Of a DNA stretch of 64,000 bases, positions 22,488-29,608 are shown piece by piece. The stretch comes from Methylotetracoccus oryzae (GTDB lineage Bacteria > Pseudomonadota > Gammaproteobacteria > Methylococcales > Methylococcaceae): positions 1 to 64,000 of the forward strand of contig NZ_SRSH01000001.1 of NCBI RefSeq assembly GCF_006175985.1, written 5' to 3'. The first letter of the stretch is position 1. Each line of letters starts with the position of its first letter. The notes beneath the pieces were generated by a model. It saw only the letters and a program-made list of their open reading frames with translations. It was not told the origin of the DNA and did no database searches. A program made the translations under genes and the position numbers.

Positions 22488-22880
22488 TTACCGCTTCAGA
22501 CCCGCAGCGATCTGCTCGTGGATGTGAGCCAGATACACGTGACGATCCGCAGCTTCCTGATAGCTACGGGAGGCCGCATCAGCATGTTCGATCAAGTCGA
22601 GCAGGTTAGGATCACGGCCGTAGACGTCGTGCTTGTGCTCCTTGTAAGCCAGCGCCTGGTTGCGCAGTTGCTGCGCCTTCGCGCTCTCGGCCTTGGCCTC
22701 GTCCGAGTACATCGCGGCAATCTTCAGGTGATCAGCCTTGGTCTTGGCCGTCGCGATCAACACGTCGATCTGCACATCCTCTGCACTCTCCCGACGGACA
22801 GGTTCTGCGTCGGCCGCAAACAGGACATTACCAGCGCCAAGCGACGCCAGGGCCAGCGCTACGATGGACCATTTTTTCAT
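22488..22880 (-). CDS. Secreted helical protein of unknown function
   Basis: A 130-residue protein with a clear Sec signal peptide (MKKWSIVALALASLGAGNVL, cut after FAADA or just before). The start at ATG 22880 is preceded by GAGGAG. The mature part is almost wholly alpha-helical and charged, with Ala/Glu/Lys/His-rich helices (AAMYSDEAKAESAKAQQLR), a spacing that suggests a small periplasmic helical bundle. I recognise no family with known function. It stands alone: 283 bp separate it from the universal stress protein. Confidence 0.75.
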   Translation of the reverse strand: MKKWSIVALALASLGAGNVLFAADAEPVRRESAEDVQIDVLIATAKTKADHLKIAAMYSDEAKAESAKAQQLRNQALAYKEHKHDVYGRDPNLLDLIEHADAASRSYQEAADRHVYLAHIHEQIAAGLKR

Positions 22881-23163
22881 TAGTGCTCCTCAAAAATGTG
22901 ATCGGTACCGAAAACCGCAGGACACGCCACGTAGCTGGAACAACCCGCACTACCCGTTGCGATGTCAATCCGCATTGTTGCAGCAGTTACCCTCTTTTTC
23001 CATAGAGGTTACAGCCTTATTAACGATTGGAAACAGTATTCGAAACGCTTCACCGCGGACCGGCAAGCCCACCGGACACTCATCTTGCCCGCGACCAGGG
23101 CGACCAAACGGCCCGCGAGGGGTGCGGTTCCGCTTACAGAAAAACCGACGACGGCAAACCGTA

Positions 23164-23607
23164 TTACCGGTCCTTCAAGCGCACCGCCAATACATCGCAG
23201 CGGGCGTGATGAATCACGCTCGTCGCCGTAGATCCCAGGAGCAGCTTGACCCCGTGTCGGCCATGCGAGCCGACCACGATGAGATCGATAGCGCGTTCCT
23301 GTGCGATGCGGACAATTTCCGTCTTGGGGCTTCCCAGTTCGACCAGGCGACGGTCTTCCGGCACGCCGAATGCCTGTCCCGCCTGATCCATGCGCGAGCG
23401 GGCCGCGTCCAACATCTGGTCCGTCAAATCGATTTCGAATGGCATGACGGGACCATAAGTGGAGTCGACCACCGGGAGGCTCTCGACCACGTGCACCAAC
23501 GTTAGATCGGCCCCATAGCGATCGGCCAGATCTTTTCCATGCTCACACACAAACGTCGCCGACTCGGAAAAGTCGAGGGCAACCAGAACATGTCGGTAGG
23601 CCTGCAT
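23164..23607 (-). CDS. Universal stress protein (UspA family)
   Basis: A 147-residue single-domain Usp. The start is ATG 23607 with AGGAGA upstream; the longer frame is unsupported. It opens YRHVLVALDFSESA and carries the ATP-binding pattern in VVGSHGRHGVKLLLGSTATSVI (G-x2-G-x9-G-S), so it is of the ATP-binding class. The role is stress-related; the partner is unknown. It lies 83 bp downstream of the small membrane protein gene on the same strand. Confidence 0.92.
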   Translation of the reverse strand: MQAYRHVLVALDFSESATFVCEHGKDLADRYGADLTLVHVVESLPVVDSTYGPVMPFEIDLTDQMLDAARSRMDQAGQAFGVPEDRRLVELGSPKTEIVRIAQERAIDLIVVGSHGRHGVKLLLGSTATSVIHHARCDVLAVRLKDR

Positions 23608-23690
23608 GATACGTCTCCTGTTTTTTGGCGAACTACGCACCAACCAATCTGCCGCGATGATACACCCTGTCGGCTGGAGCCGGCGGAGGT

Positions 23691-24194
23691 TCAGGCCGGG
23701 AGGCCAAACAGCATCGTCATGATCGTATAGGTCACGCCAACATAGGTGAGGGCAAGTATCACGCCGAAGGCGAGCGGCTGCGACACCGCCAAACGCAGCA
23801 CCTGTGCAATCACGGCGAGGTGCCACACGGTCAGCGCCACCAGACCGAACTGTAATCCGGGAGCGTCCGGCCGCGACAGCCACCATGACAGCAACAGTGC
23901 GCCCGGGAGACTGATCAGTGCATCCGTCGCCAGCAGAGCTGTGACCGTCTGCAACAGCCGCGGCAGCCGGTTTGTGACCCTCAACAGCACCCAACAGAAC
24001 ATGAGCAGCAACAGCGACTCGGTGACTGCTTGACCTACGGCTTCCAGCCAGTCGTTCTGTAGACTCAACAGCGCGATCCCAACCATCCAGTAGGCAACCA
24101 GCGCGAGTCCGAACAGCAGCCGCGAAGCCGGCACATCCTGTGGCCCTCTCTTGAACAGACAGATATCAACGAAGAGAACGATCAGTTCCATCAT
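23691..24194 (-). CDS. Small integral membrane protein, translationally coupled to the ABC-F gene
   Basis: A 167-residue hydrophobic protein with about four or five membrane helices (LLFGLALVAYWMVGIALL, SLLLLMFCWVLL, LISLPGALLLSWWL, AFGVILALTYVGVTYTIMTM). The start is ATG 24194, whose codon overlaps the stop of the ABC-F gene (ATGA); a longer frame exists but overlaps it heavily. No family with a known role is recognised. The 4-base overlap implies co-translation with the ABC-F ATPase upstream. Confidence 0.7.
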   Translation of the reverse strand: MMELIVLFVDICLFKRGPQDVPASRLLFGLALVAYWMVGIALLSLQNDWLEAVGQAVTESLLLLMFCWVLLRVTNRLPRLLQTVTALLATDALISLPGALLLSWWLSRPDAPGLQFGLVALTVWHLAVIAQVLRLAVSQPLAFGVILALTYVGVTYTIMTMLFGLPA

Positions 24195-26134
24195 CTGTCT
24201 CCGATGGGCTCGGGTAGTGCCTCCTCCAGCTCGGCCAGTTCCAGCGCCTCGCTGTGCGACAGCCATTCCGTCTCCGCCGCCACCAGCGAGCGAGCGATGC
24301 GGTCACGCTCGCTCGACAGTGCACCGAGCCGGGCTGGCCCGGCCGGGTCCTGATACAAGCCGGGATCCGCCAGACCCTGTTCGATTTCCAGCATCCGAGC
24401 ATGCAAACGTTCGATCTCCAACTCAGCCTTGCGGACTGCATTTTGCAGCGGCCTCAAGCGGGTCCGGCGATCAGCTGCAGCACGACGCTGGTCACGCGGT
24501 GAACCGCTGGCATTCGTCTCGCCGCCCTCACCCCCGCCGCCGCCCGGCCGTTCCCGGGACCGTTCCCGGGACCGTTCCCGGGACCGTTGCCGGTAATCGT
24601 CCAGGTCGCCCGGAAAAGGTGTCACGCACTGATCCTCGACCAGCAGGAGTTCATCCGATACTGCCCGCAACAGGTACCGATCATGGGAAACCAGCAACAG
24701 CGCGCCGGTGTAGTCCTGCAACGCACGCGCGAGCGCGAAACGCATGTCGAGATCGAGATGGTTGGTCGGTTCGTCGAGCAACAGCAGATTGGGTCTCTGG
24801 TAGATCAGCATCGCCAGAACCAAGCGCGCCTTTTCCCCACCCGAAAAGGAATCTATCGGCTCGAAGACGCGGTCGCCCGAGAAACCGAAGCCGCCCAGAA
24901 AGGACCGAAGGTCGCGTTCTGTCGCGCCGGGATCCAGCGCCGAAATGTGCGCGAGCGCCGATTCACCCGCATGCAGTTGCTCCAGCGCATGTTGGGCAAA
25001 GTATCCGATCGACAGATCGGGTGCGGGCCGCCAGTGCCCCGTGTCCGGTGCATACTGACCCGAAAGCAGCTTCATCAGGGTCGACTTGCCGGCTCCATTG
25101 CGCCCGACCAGGGCGAACCGATCGCCTGGCATCAGGCTCAGGTTCACCTGATCGAGGATGACCTTATGTCCCAGTACGACGCGCGCCTCTTCGACCTGCA
25201 ATAGTGGCGCAGGCAGCTTGGCCGGGGCCGCGAAGCGGAAGTCGAGCGGCGAATCCACATGAGCCTGGGCAATCACGGTCATCCTGGCCAGCGTCTTCAT
25301 CCGGCTCTGTGCCTGCTTGGCCTTGGTTGCCTTCGCCTTGAAACGGTCGATGAATGATTGGACACGGGCGATTTCGCGCTGCTGCTTCGCCGCTTCGGCG
25401 TTACGCTGAGCGAGCAACTCGGCGCGCTTCGCCTCAAAGTCAGAATAGTTGCCCGTATACAGCGTGACTGTGGAATTCTCGATGTGAAGGACGCGATCCA
25501 CAACGGCGTCCAGAAAGTCGCGGTCGTGCGAAATCAGCAACAAGGTGCCTTCGTAACCGGCAAGCCACTCCTGCAGCCAAATGACGGCGTCGAGGTCGAG
25601 GTGATTGGTCGGCTCATCGAGCAGCAGCAGGTCGGAGCGGCACATAAGGGCGCGCGCAAGATTCAGGCGCATCCGCCAGCCGCCCGAGAATTCGTTCAGA
25701 GGCCGGTCGGCATCCCCTGCACCGAACCCGAGGCCGCTCATCAAGCGCGCCGCGCGCGCGCGCGTCGCGTAGCCGCCTATGGCTTCGAACCGAGCCTGCG
25801 CTTCGTCCAAACGTCGACCGCCAGCGGCGAACCCCCGATGCAAGACTCGTTCTAGCTCGCGAAACTCGGCATCGCCATCCATGACGTACTCGATGGCCGC
25901 ACTTTTGCCCGCAGGGGTCTCCTGCGCAACATGGGCAACAACAGCATTCGGGATCAGGGAGAACTCGCCTGAGTCGTTTTCCAGTTCGCCAAGAATCAGC
26001 CGCAACAGGCTTGACTTGCCGACGCCGTTGGCACCGATCAGGCCGATCTTGAAACCCCGGTGGACGGTGAAGCTGGCATCCGAAAACAACAACCTGCCGC
26101 CGCAACGGAGTGCCACGGCGTCGAAGCTCAGCAT
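24191..26134 (-). CDS. ABC-F ATPase (YheS-like)
   Basis: A 647-residue protein with two ABC cassettes and no membrane domain. Walker A motifs are GANGVGKSS and GRNGAGKST, signatures FSGGWRMRLNLARAL and FSGGEKARLVLAML, Walker B DLLLLDEPTNHLDLD and NLLLLDEPTNHLDLD. The inter-cassette linker (about 240-310) is charged and helical (AKATKAKQAQSRMK), as in ribosome-associated ABC-F factors. A C-terminal extension holds a low-complexity RSRERSRER run then a coiled coil (about 560-640). ABC-F proteins act on stalled ribosomes or ribosome assembly, not transport. The YheS assignment rests on length and C-terminal coiled coil. Confidence 0.88.
   Translation of the reverse strand: MLSFDAVALRCGGRLLFSDASFTVHRGFKIGLIGANGVGKSSLLRLILGELENDSGEFSLIPNAVVAHVAQETPAGKSAAIEYVMDGDAEFRELERVLHRGFAAGGRRLDEAQARFEAIGGYATRARAARLMSGLGFGAGDADRPLNEFSGGWRMRLNLARALMCRSDLLLLDEPTNHLDLDAVIWLQEWLAGYEGTLLLISHDRDFLDAVVDRVLHIENSTVTLYTGNYSDFEAKRAELLAQRNAEAAKQQREIARVQSFIDRFKAKATKAKQAQSRMKTLARMTVIAQAHVDSPLDFRFAAPAKLPAPLLQVEEARVVLGHKVILDQVNLSLMPGDRFALVGRNGAGKSTLMKLLSGQYAPDTGHWRPAPDLSIGYFAQHALEQLHAGESALAHISALDPGATERDLRSFLGGFGFSGDRVFEPIDSFSGGEKARLVLAMLIYQRPNLLLLDEPTNHLDLDMRFALARALQDYTGALLLVSHDRYLLRAVSDELLLVEDQCVTPFPGDLDDYRQRSRERSRERSRERPGGGGGEGGETNASGSPRDQRRAAADRRTRLRPLQNAVRKAELEIERLHARMLEIEQGLADPGLYQDPAGPARLGALSSERDRIARSLVAAETEWLSHSEALELAELEEALPEPIGDR
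24549..24584 (-). repeat. 12-bp tandem repeat, 3 units, in the ABC-F linker
   Basis: Three perfect copies of CGTTCCCGGGAC (plus strand), giving Arg/Ser/Glu repeats between the second cassette and the C-terminal coiled coil. Being in frame, copy number can vary without inactivating the gene. Confidence 0.9.
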
Positions 26135-26179
26135 AAACGAACGCGCGAAAGTGGCGTTAAATCGAGCTGCCGACAGACG

Positions 26180-26713
26180 TCAAGCCGAAACGGAATCGGC
26201 CTGTGAGATGCGCTCGTCAGCTGCCTTGATGAACTCATGCAGGTTACCCTTGGAGATGGTCGCCCGCGGAACGATCAGCGCGGCGCGAGGGCCAACGAAG
26301 ACGAAGGCATACTTTTTCGTCACTTCGATGCGCAGAACGTCCTGCCACGGAGTGAGCGACTCCCCGGTTGCATTGACCTCGACGAGATTCGCGGGATCGA
26401 CGCGCAACGAAAACTTGCCCAGTATCGAGGCCCTGTCATCGGAGGAGTAGAGGCTGCGTATCTGCCGACGCAGGCTCCACTTCATGTAGGCAGGCACTCC
26501 GAACCCCCAGGCCAGCGCGATCACGGCCACGTAGATCGCGGAGAGCGAATCCTTGTAGTAGAACCAGAGGAGCAGCGATACCAGAACCATGAAGCCCGGG
26601 ACCTGGGCCTGATGTCGACGGAATTGCTTGCGCAAATCCTCGGATTGCTGGGCGAGATGCTCATTGAAGGCGATCAGGTCGCGTTCCCGGACCTCATAGG
26701 AAATTTCAGTCAT
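26180..26713 (-). CDS. YcxB-like membrane protein
   Basis: A 177-residue protein with a soluble N-terminal segment, two closely spaced membrane helices at about residues 40-80 (PGFMVLVSLLLWFYY and IYVAVIALAWGFGVPAY), and a C-terminal domain with the YcxB-type pattern (EVNATGESLTPWQDVLRIEVTKKYAFVFV). Its function is unknown in all species I know of. It lies 45 bp upstream of the ABC-F gene on the same strand and could be co-transcribed with it. Confidence 0.7.
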   Translation of the reverse strand: MTEISYEVRERDLIAFNEHLAQQSEDLRKQFRRHQAQVPGFMVLVSLLLWFYYKDSLSAIYVAVIALAWGFGVPAYMKWSLRRQIRSLYSSDDRASILGKFSLRVDPANLVEVNATGESLTPWQDVLRIEVTKKYAFVFVGPRAALIVPRATISKGNLHEFIKAADERISQADSVSA

Positions 26714-26798
26714 GACGTTAGCGAGATTTTGTCAGCGGATCTGGCGCAGTGCGAAGCGCAACCAGCCGAGCTCATTGTTGGAGAAATGGCGTAGTATA

Positions 26799-26810
26799 CG
26801 CAATATTGCG
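26799..26810. promoter_or_regulatory. 12-bp palindrome CGCAATATTGCG between ycxB-like gene and bfr
   Basis: A perfect AT-centred palindrome in the 159-bp divergent gap, 63 bases upstream of the bfr start. It could be an operator for either gene. No known regulator consensus is matched. Confidence 0.3.
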
Positions 26811-26872
26811 GGAGGCTAGTCTGTAGGCTGCCGGCGCCCCGCCCGCTCACGACTGACGGCAGGAGGATAACG

Positions 26873-27340
26873 ATGAAAGGCGATTCCGGCATACTGCAAA
26901 AGCTCAATGCACTACTCACCGGCGAACTGACGGCTGCGGACCAGTATCGAGCTCACTCCCGGATGTACCGCGACTGGGGTTACACGAAGCTATTCGAACG
27001 CATTGACCACGAGATGCAGGAAGAACTGGCCCATGCCGACGCCTTGATCGAACGGATCCTGTTCCTGGAGGGCGTTCCCGACCTCGGATCGCGATTGCCG
27101 CTTAATATCGGACAAACCGTACCGGATATGTTTCGCAACGATCTGCAGGTCGAATACCGCGTCGTTCAAGAACTGCGCGATGTGATCAAGGCCTGTGAGA
27201 GCGCTGGTGACTACCGGACCCGCGAGGTCCTTTTGGGACTCTTGCGCGATACCGAGGAAGATCACACCCACTGGCTCGAAACGCAACTTGGGCTGATCGA
27301 CCAAATCGGTTTGCAGAACTACCTGCAGTCGCAGTGCTGA
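26873..27340 (+). CDS. bfr: Bacterioferritin lacking the usual haem-ligand methionine
   Basis: A 155-residue ferritin-like protein starting at ATG 26873 with AGGAGG. Ferroxidase ligands are in place: Glu18, Tyr25, Glu51, His54, Glu94, and Glu128/His131, the last pair shifted one by an insertion. In E. coli Bfr Met52 from two subunits binds haem; here residue 52 is Leu (EELAHADALIERILFLEG). It may be the non-haem type or need a second Met-bearing subunit, as in two-subunit bacterioferritins. It stores iron as ferric mineral. bfd follows 105 bp downstream in the same direction. Confidence 0.9.
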   Translation: MKGDSGILQKLNALLTGELTAADQYRAHSRMYRDWGYTKLFERIDHEMQEELAHADALIERILFLEGVPDLGSRLPLNIGQTVPDMFRNDLQVEYRVVQELRDVIKACESAGDYRTREVLLGLLRDTEEDHTHWLETQLGLIDQIGLQNYLQSQC

Positions 27341-27386
27341 CTTGGGGACCGCCCAGGACCGGCCGCCGCAAAACCACGACCGCCTA

Positions 27387-27415
27387 TTGATAATTATTCT
27401 CACCCAACCTAAGAT
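27387..27415 (+). promoter_or_regulatory. Sigma-70 promoter of bfd overlapped by a Fur box
   Basis: TTGATA at 27387-27392, a 17-base spacer, and TAAGAT at 27410-27415 form a good promoter with a start near 27422. TGATAAT-T-ATTCTCA at 27388-27402 matches 13 of 14 positions of the 7-1-7 Fur inverted repeat and covers the -35 box and spacer, the placement for repression under iron plenty. Confidence 0.75.
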
Positions 27416-27445
27416 ACGGGCGTAGTCAACAAAGCGTCCCGTATC
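27413..27445 (+). promoter_or_regulatory. 8-bp inverted repeat touching the bfd start codon
   Basis: GATACGGG at 27413-27420 and CCCGTATC at 27438-27445, the latter abutting the ATG at 27446. The left arm overlaps the -10 box, so most of it would not be transcribed; a DNA operator is likelier than an RNA hairpin. No Shine-Dalgarno is visible before bfd. Confidence 0.4.
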
Positions 27446-27652
27446 ATGTACGTTTGCATCTGCAAGAAGGTTACTGATAGCCAGATCCGCCGAGCGGTTG
27501 CCGAAGGCGGCGTGTACAACATGCGCACGCTGCGCCGCGAGGTCGGCGGTTGCGACCAGTGCGGCAAGTGCGCCGCCGAGGCCAAGCGCATCCTGCGCTC
27601 GACTCTGGAAGAAAGCGCAAGCTTCGAAAACTGCGCGACCGCGTCGTCCTGA
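27446..27652 (+). CDS. bfd: Bacterioferritin-associated ferredoxin
   Basis: A 68-residue [2Fe-2S] protein. The cluster cysteines are Cys4 and Cys6 (MYVCICKKVTD) and the later pair in GGCDQCGKC, where three Cys are present and two should be ligands by analogy with Bfd. It reduces the ferric core of bacterioferritin to release iron, so induction by the Fur-type promoter just upstream under iron shortage makes physiological sense. The last 15 residues (ESASFENCATASS) are an unremarkable tail. Confidence 0.92.
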   Translation: MYVCICKKVTDSQIRRAVAEGGVYNMRTLRREVGGCDQCGKCAAEAKRILRSTLEESASFENCATASS

Positions 27653-27810
27653 CCTCTTCCAAAGGCCGAGGGTTGCACCCCGGACTAAGGAAGGTCGTCC
27701 TCACTCACCAAGACGTCCATACTCAGCCGGCGCGAGGCCGAGCGACGGGTTCCGGGCTTGCCCGCAGCGGTCCTCATCCTTTTGCCCGAAAGTTTATTTG
27801 ACGCATCAAG

Positions 27811-27834
27811 AAAAAGAGGGCCCGTGGGCCCTCT
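27811..27834 (-). terminator. Intrinsic terminator of the porin gene
   Basis: AGAGGGCCC (27815-27823) and GGGCCCTCT (27826-27834) form a strong GC hairpin. On the minus strand it is followed by TTTTT (27811-27815), the expected tail, about 70 bases after the porin stop. Confidence 0.8.
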
Positions 27835-27906
27835 GTAAATGCGACATCCCTGTCGTTCTCGCCAATCGACCGATAATCAATCCGCGTGCGCCAAGGCACG
27901 CCAGGA

Positions 27907-29211
27907 TCAGAACGTCACAACGACGTCCGTGGAGAACAGGAGCTGATCTTTGCGGTTGCCCTGGTAGCCAACGTCGGCGCCGCCATTGTTGAAGGCGTTG
28001 ACGCTATCCGACCAGTCGTAGCGGATGTTCGGCCGCACCATGACCCACTGCAGCGGCTTCCAGTTCAAGCCGAGCGTCACTTCGTAATAGCTTGCTGGCT
28101 TGTTGAATCCATAGGCGTTTGGCTGGATCTGGCCGAGCGTACGACCGGGTGAGAACACGCGGGTTCCGTCGTCATCGCGGAACCACTCACCACGGATACC
28201 CACACCCAAGGTGTCGGTCATGTCGTAGAACAGATACGAGTTGATGCCATACCAAGTGGCGTTCTGGACCTTTCCGGATGCGTCGATCGCCGCCTGATCG
28301 GCAAAGCCATGGTCATGCTGGAGGACAAAGTGCAGGTCCTCGGTGATATCCTGCTGCGCGACGAGGCTGTAAATACTGACGTTGTTCGGGTTCTTGCCGT
28401 TGGCGTCGCCAGCCGTACCGGTGGCGGCCAGGGTCGTGCCCCAATCGGTGTTTTTGTAGGTCAAGCCGCCAAGGAAGGCCCAGTTGTTCATCCCCTGATC
28501 AAAGCCGCCGTCCCAGCCACCGAACTGGCTGCCGGTCACGCCGCCGCCGGTGAAGGAAAACTGGTCGTCGATGTTGTAGCTGAACAGCACGCCGGTATGC
28601 GTGAACGGTTCGCCGTACTGCATGGTGTACGCATGCGAGTAGAAGAAGTTATCCGGCGCGGTCACGACTTCGTAACCGATGATCGTATAGAAGTGACCGA
28701 TCTTGGCCGTGATGCCGTTGCCGAACGGGGCGTAGACTTCCAAATAGGCCTGAGGAATTGCCGTGCCGAGGAAGCGCTCGTTCCACAGGTTCAAGTCCCA
28801 GTGTCCCTGCGGGGCGCCGTAGGCCTGGGTGAAGATGGCATCGGTACCGAACATGAAGTCGCCGCGGAAACCCACATCCCAGTCGTCGCCCTCGCCGGCG
28901 ACCTCACGCTGGATATAGAAGTAGGTCTGGTTCAGCTGCAATTCACCGGTACGGTCGCCGAACGTCACCGGACCGTTGAAATTGCCCGGCGAGTTGTTGA
29001 AGTTCGTGCTGACACCCACGTTGATCCAGGCGCCAATCTTCAACCCCAGATTCTTCATGAAGTCGCTCTCGTTCGGATCCCCGAACGCCCAGTCGGCGAA
29101 GCCGGTCGTCTCGCCGATGTCTTTCGCCAGCCCGGGGACCGCGATCGCGGCGGACAGTAGCCCGCAGATAATGGGGGCCAAGCCCGAGACAGCGTTTCTG
29201 TTTTTTGTCAT
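27907..29211 (-). CDS. Outer-membrane beta-barrel porin
   Basis: A 434-residue protein starting at ATG 29211 with AAGGAG upstream; the longer frame is unsupported. It has a signal peptide (APIICGLLSAAIAVPGLAKD) and a body of alternating polar/hydrophobic strands ending in Phe (LLFSTDVVVTF), the outer-membrane assembly signal. It resembles the BBP2/DUF1597-type porins (TAPDNFFYSHAYTMQYGEPF, then TGVLFSYNIDDQ). The substrate is unknown. A sigma-54-type promoter and an NtrC-like site lie upstream, so a nitrogen compound is an attractive but unproven substrate. An intrinsic terminator follows, so the gene is monocistronic. Confidence 0.88.
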   Translation of the reverse strand: MTKNRNAVSGLAPIICGLLSAAIAVPGLAKDIGETTGFADWAFGDPNESDFMKNLGLKIGAWINVGVSTNFNNSPGNFNGPVTFGDRTGELQLNQTYFYIQREVAGEGDDWDVGFRGDFMFGTDAIFTQAYGAPQGHWDLNLWNERFLGTAIPQAYLEVYAPFGNGITAKIGHFYTIIGYEVVTAPDNFFYSHAYTMQYGEPFTHTGVLFSYNIDDQFSFTGGGVTGSQFGGWDGGFDQGMNNWAFLGGLTYKNTDWGTTLAATGTAGDANGKNPNNVSIYSLVAQQDITEDLHFVLQHDHGFADQAAIDASGKVQNATWYGINSYLFYDMTDTLGVGIRGEWFRDDDGTRVFSPGRTLGQIQPNAYGFNKPASYYEVTLGLNWKPLQWVMVRPNIRYDWSDSVNAFNNGGADVGYQGNRKDQLLFSTDVVVTF

Positions 29212-29244
29212 CGAAAACTCCTTACTTTCCACGCTGTTGTACGT

Positions 29245-29260
29245 TGCACGCCTTATGCCA
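29245..29260 (-). promoter_or_regulatory. Sigma-54-type promoter of the porin gene
   Basis: On the minus strand the sequence reads TTTGGCATAAGGCGTGCAAC. TGGCA (29256-29260) and TGCA (29245-29248) match the -24 and -12 elements, and the invariant GG and GC are 12 bases apart as required. The start would fall near 29235, giving a leader of about 24 bases that contains the AAGGAG ribosome-binding site. Confidence 0.65.
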
Positions 29261-29313
29261 AAAGCCAGTCGACTGTTTTGTATAGCGATGCATGACAAGC
29301 AGAAGACAGAAAC

Positions 29314-29328
29314 GCACCATATTGGGGC
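29314..29328 (-). promoter_or_regulatory. NtrC-like enhancer site upstream of the porin promoter
   Basis: GCACC-ATATT-GGGGC differs by one base from the NtrC half-site pair GCACC-N5-GGTGC. It lies about 54 bases upstream of the -24 element, a normal place for an enhancer bound by a sigma-54 activator. Confidence 0.5.
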
Positions 29329-29337
29329 TGCTTGTCC

Positions 29338-29373
29338 CATTTTTGCACCAGCACAACAACTTTTGCAAAAATG
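29338..29373. promoter_or_regulatory. 10-bp inverted repeat further upstream of the porin
   Basis: CATTTTTGCA (29338-29347) and its exact complement TGCAAAAATG (29364-29373), separated by 16 bases. GCACC stretches adjoin both arms. It could be a second activator site. The rest of the 397-bp gap (29212-29608) shows no gene. Confidence 0.4.
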
Positions 29374-29608
29374 CACCGGGGGAGTAAGGGCTAACGGTCT
29401 GGAGCATGCTCGCCGAAGGCTGGCACGGTTGGTTGAAGCTTGGAACCCATCCCTTGGATGCGGCACAACCGGCGAGACGCCAGGCGTATCTCAGGCCAGC
29501 GTGACCACTCGTGGGAGTCGGCGGGAGCCGCCATCGAAACAAACTGGGCGATGCAGGCCGCGGCGCCTGCGAGACCTGCGCAACGCGCGACGCAGACGGA
29601 GGTAAAAG

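Noticed and set aside
24151-25161. 336-codon plus-strand frame inside the ABC-F gene
   Set aside because: Pro/Arg/Ser-rich shadow of the ABC-F coding sequence.
27413-27445. RNA hairpin hiding the bfd start codon
   Set aside because: The left arm overlaps the predicted -10 box and is mostly not transcribed, so an RNA hairpin is unlikely; it is kept only as a possible DNA operator.
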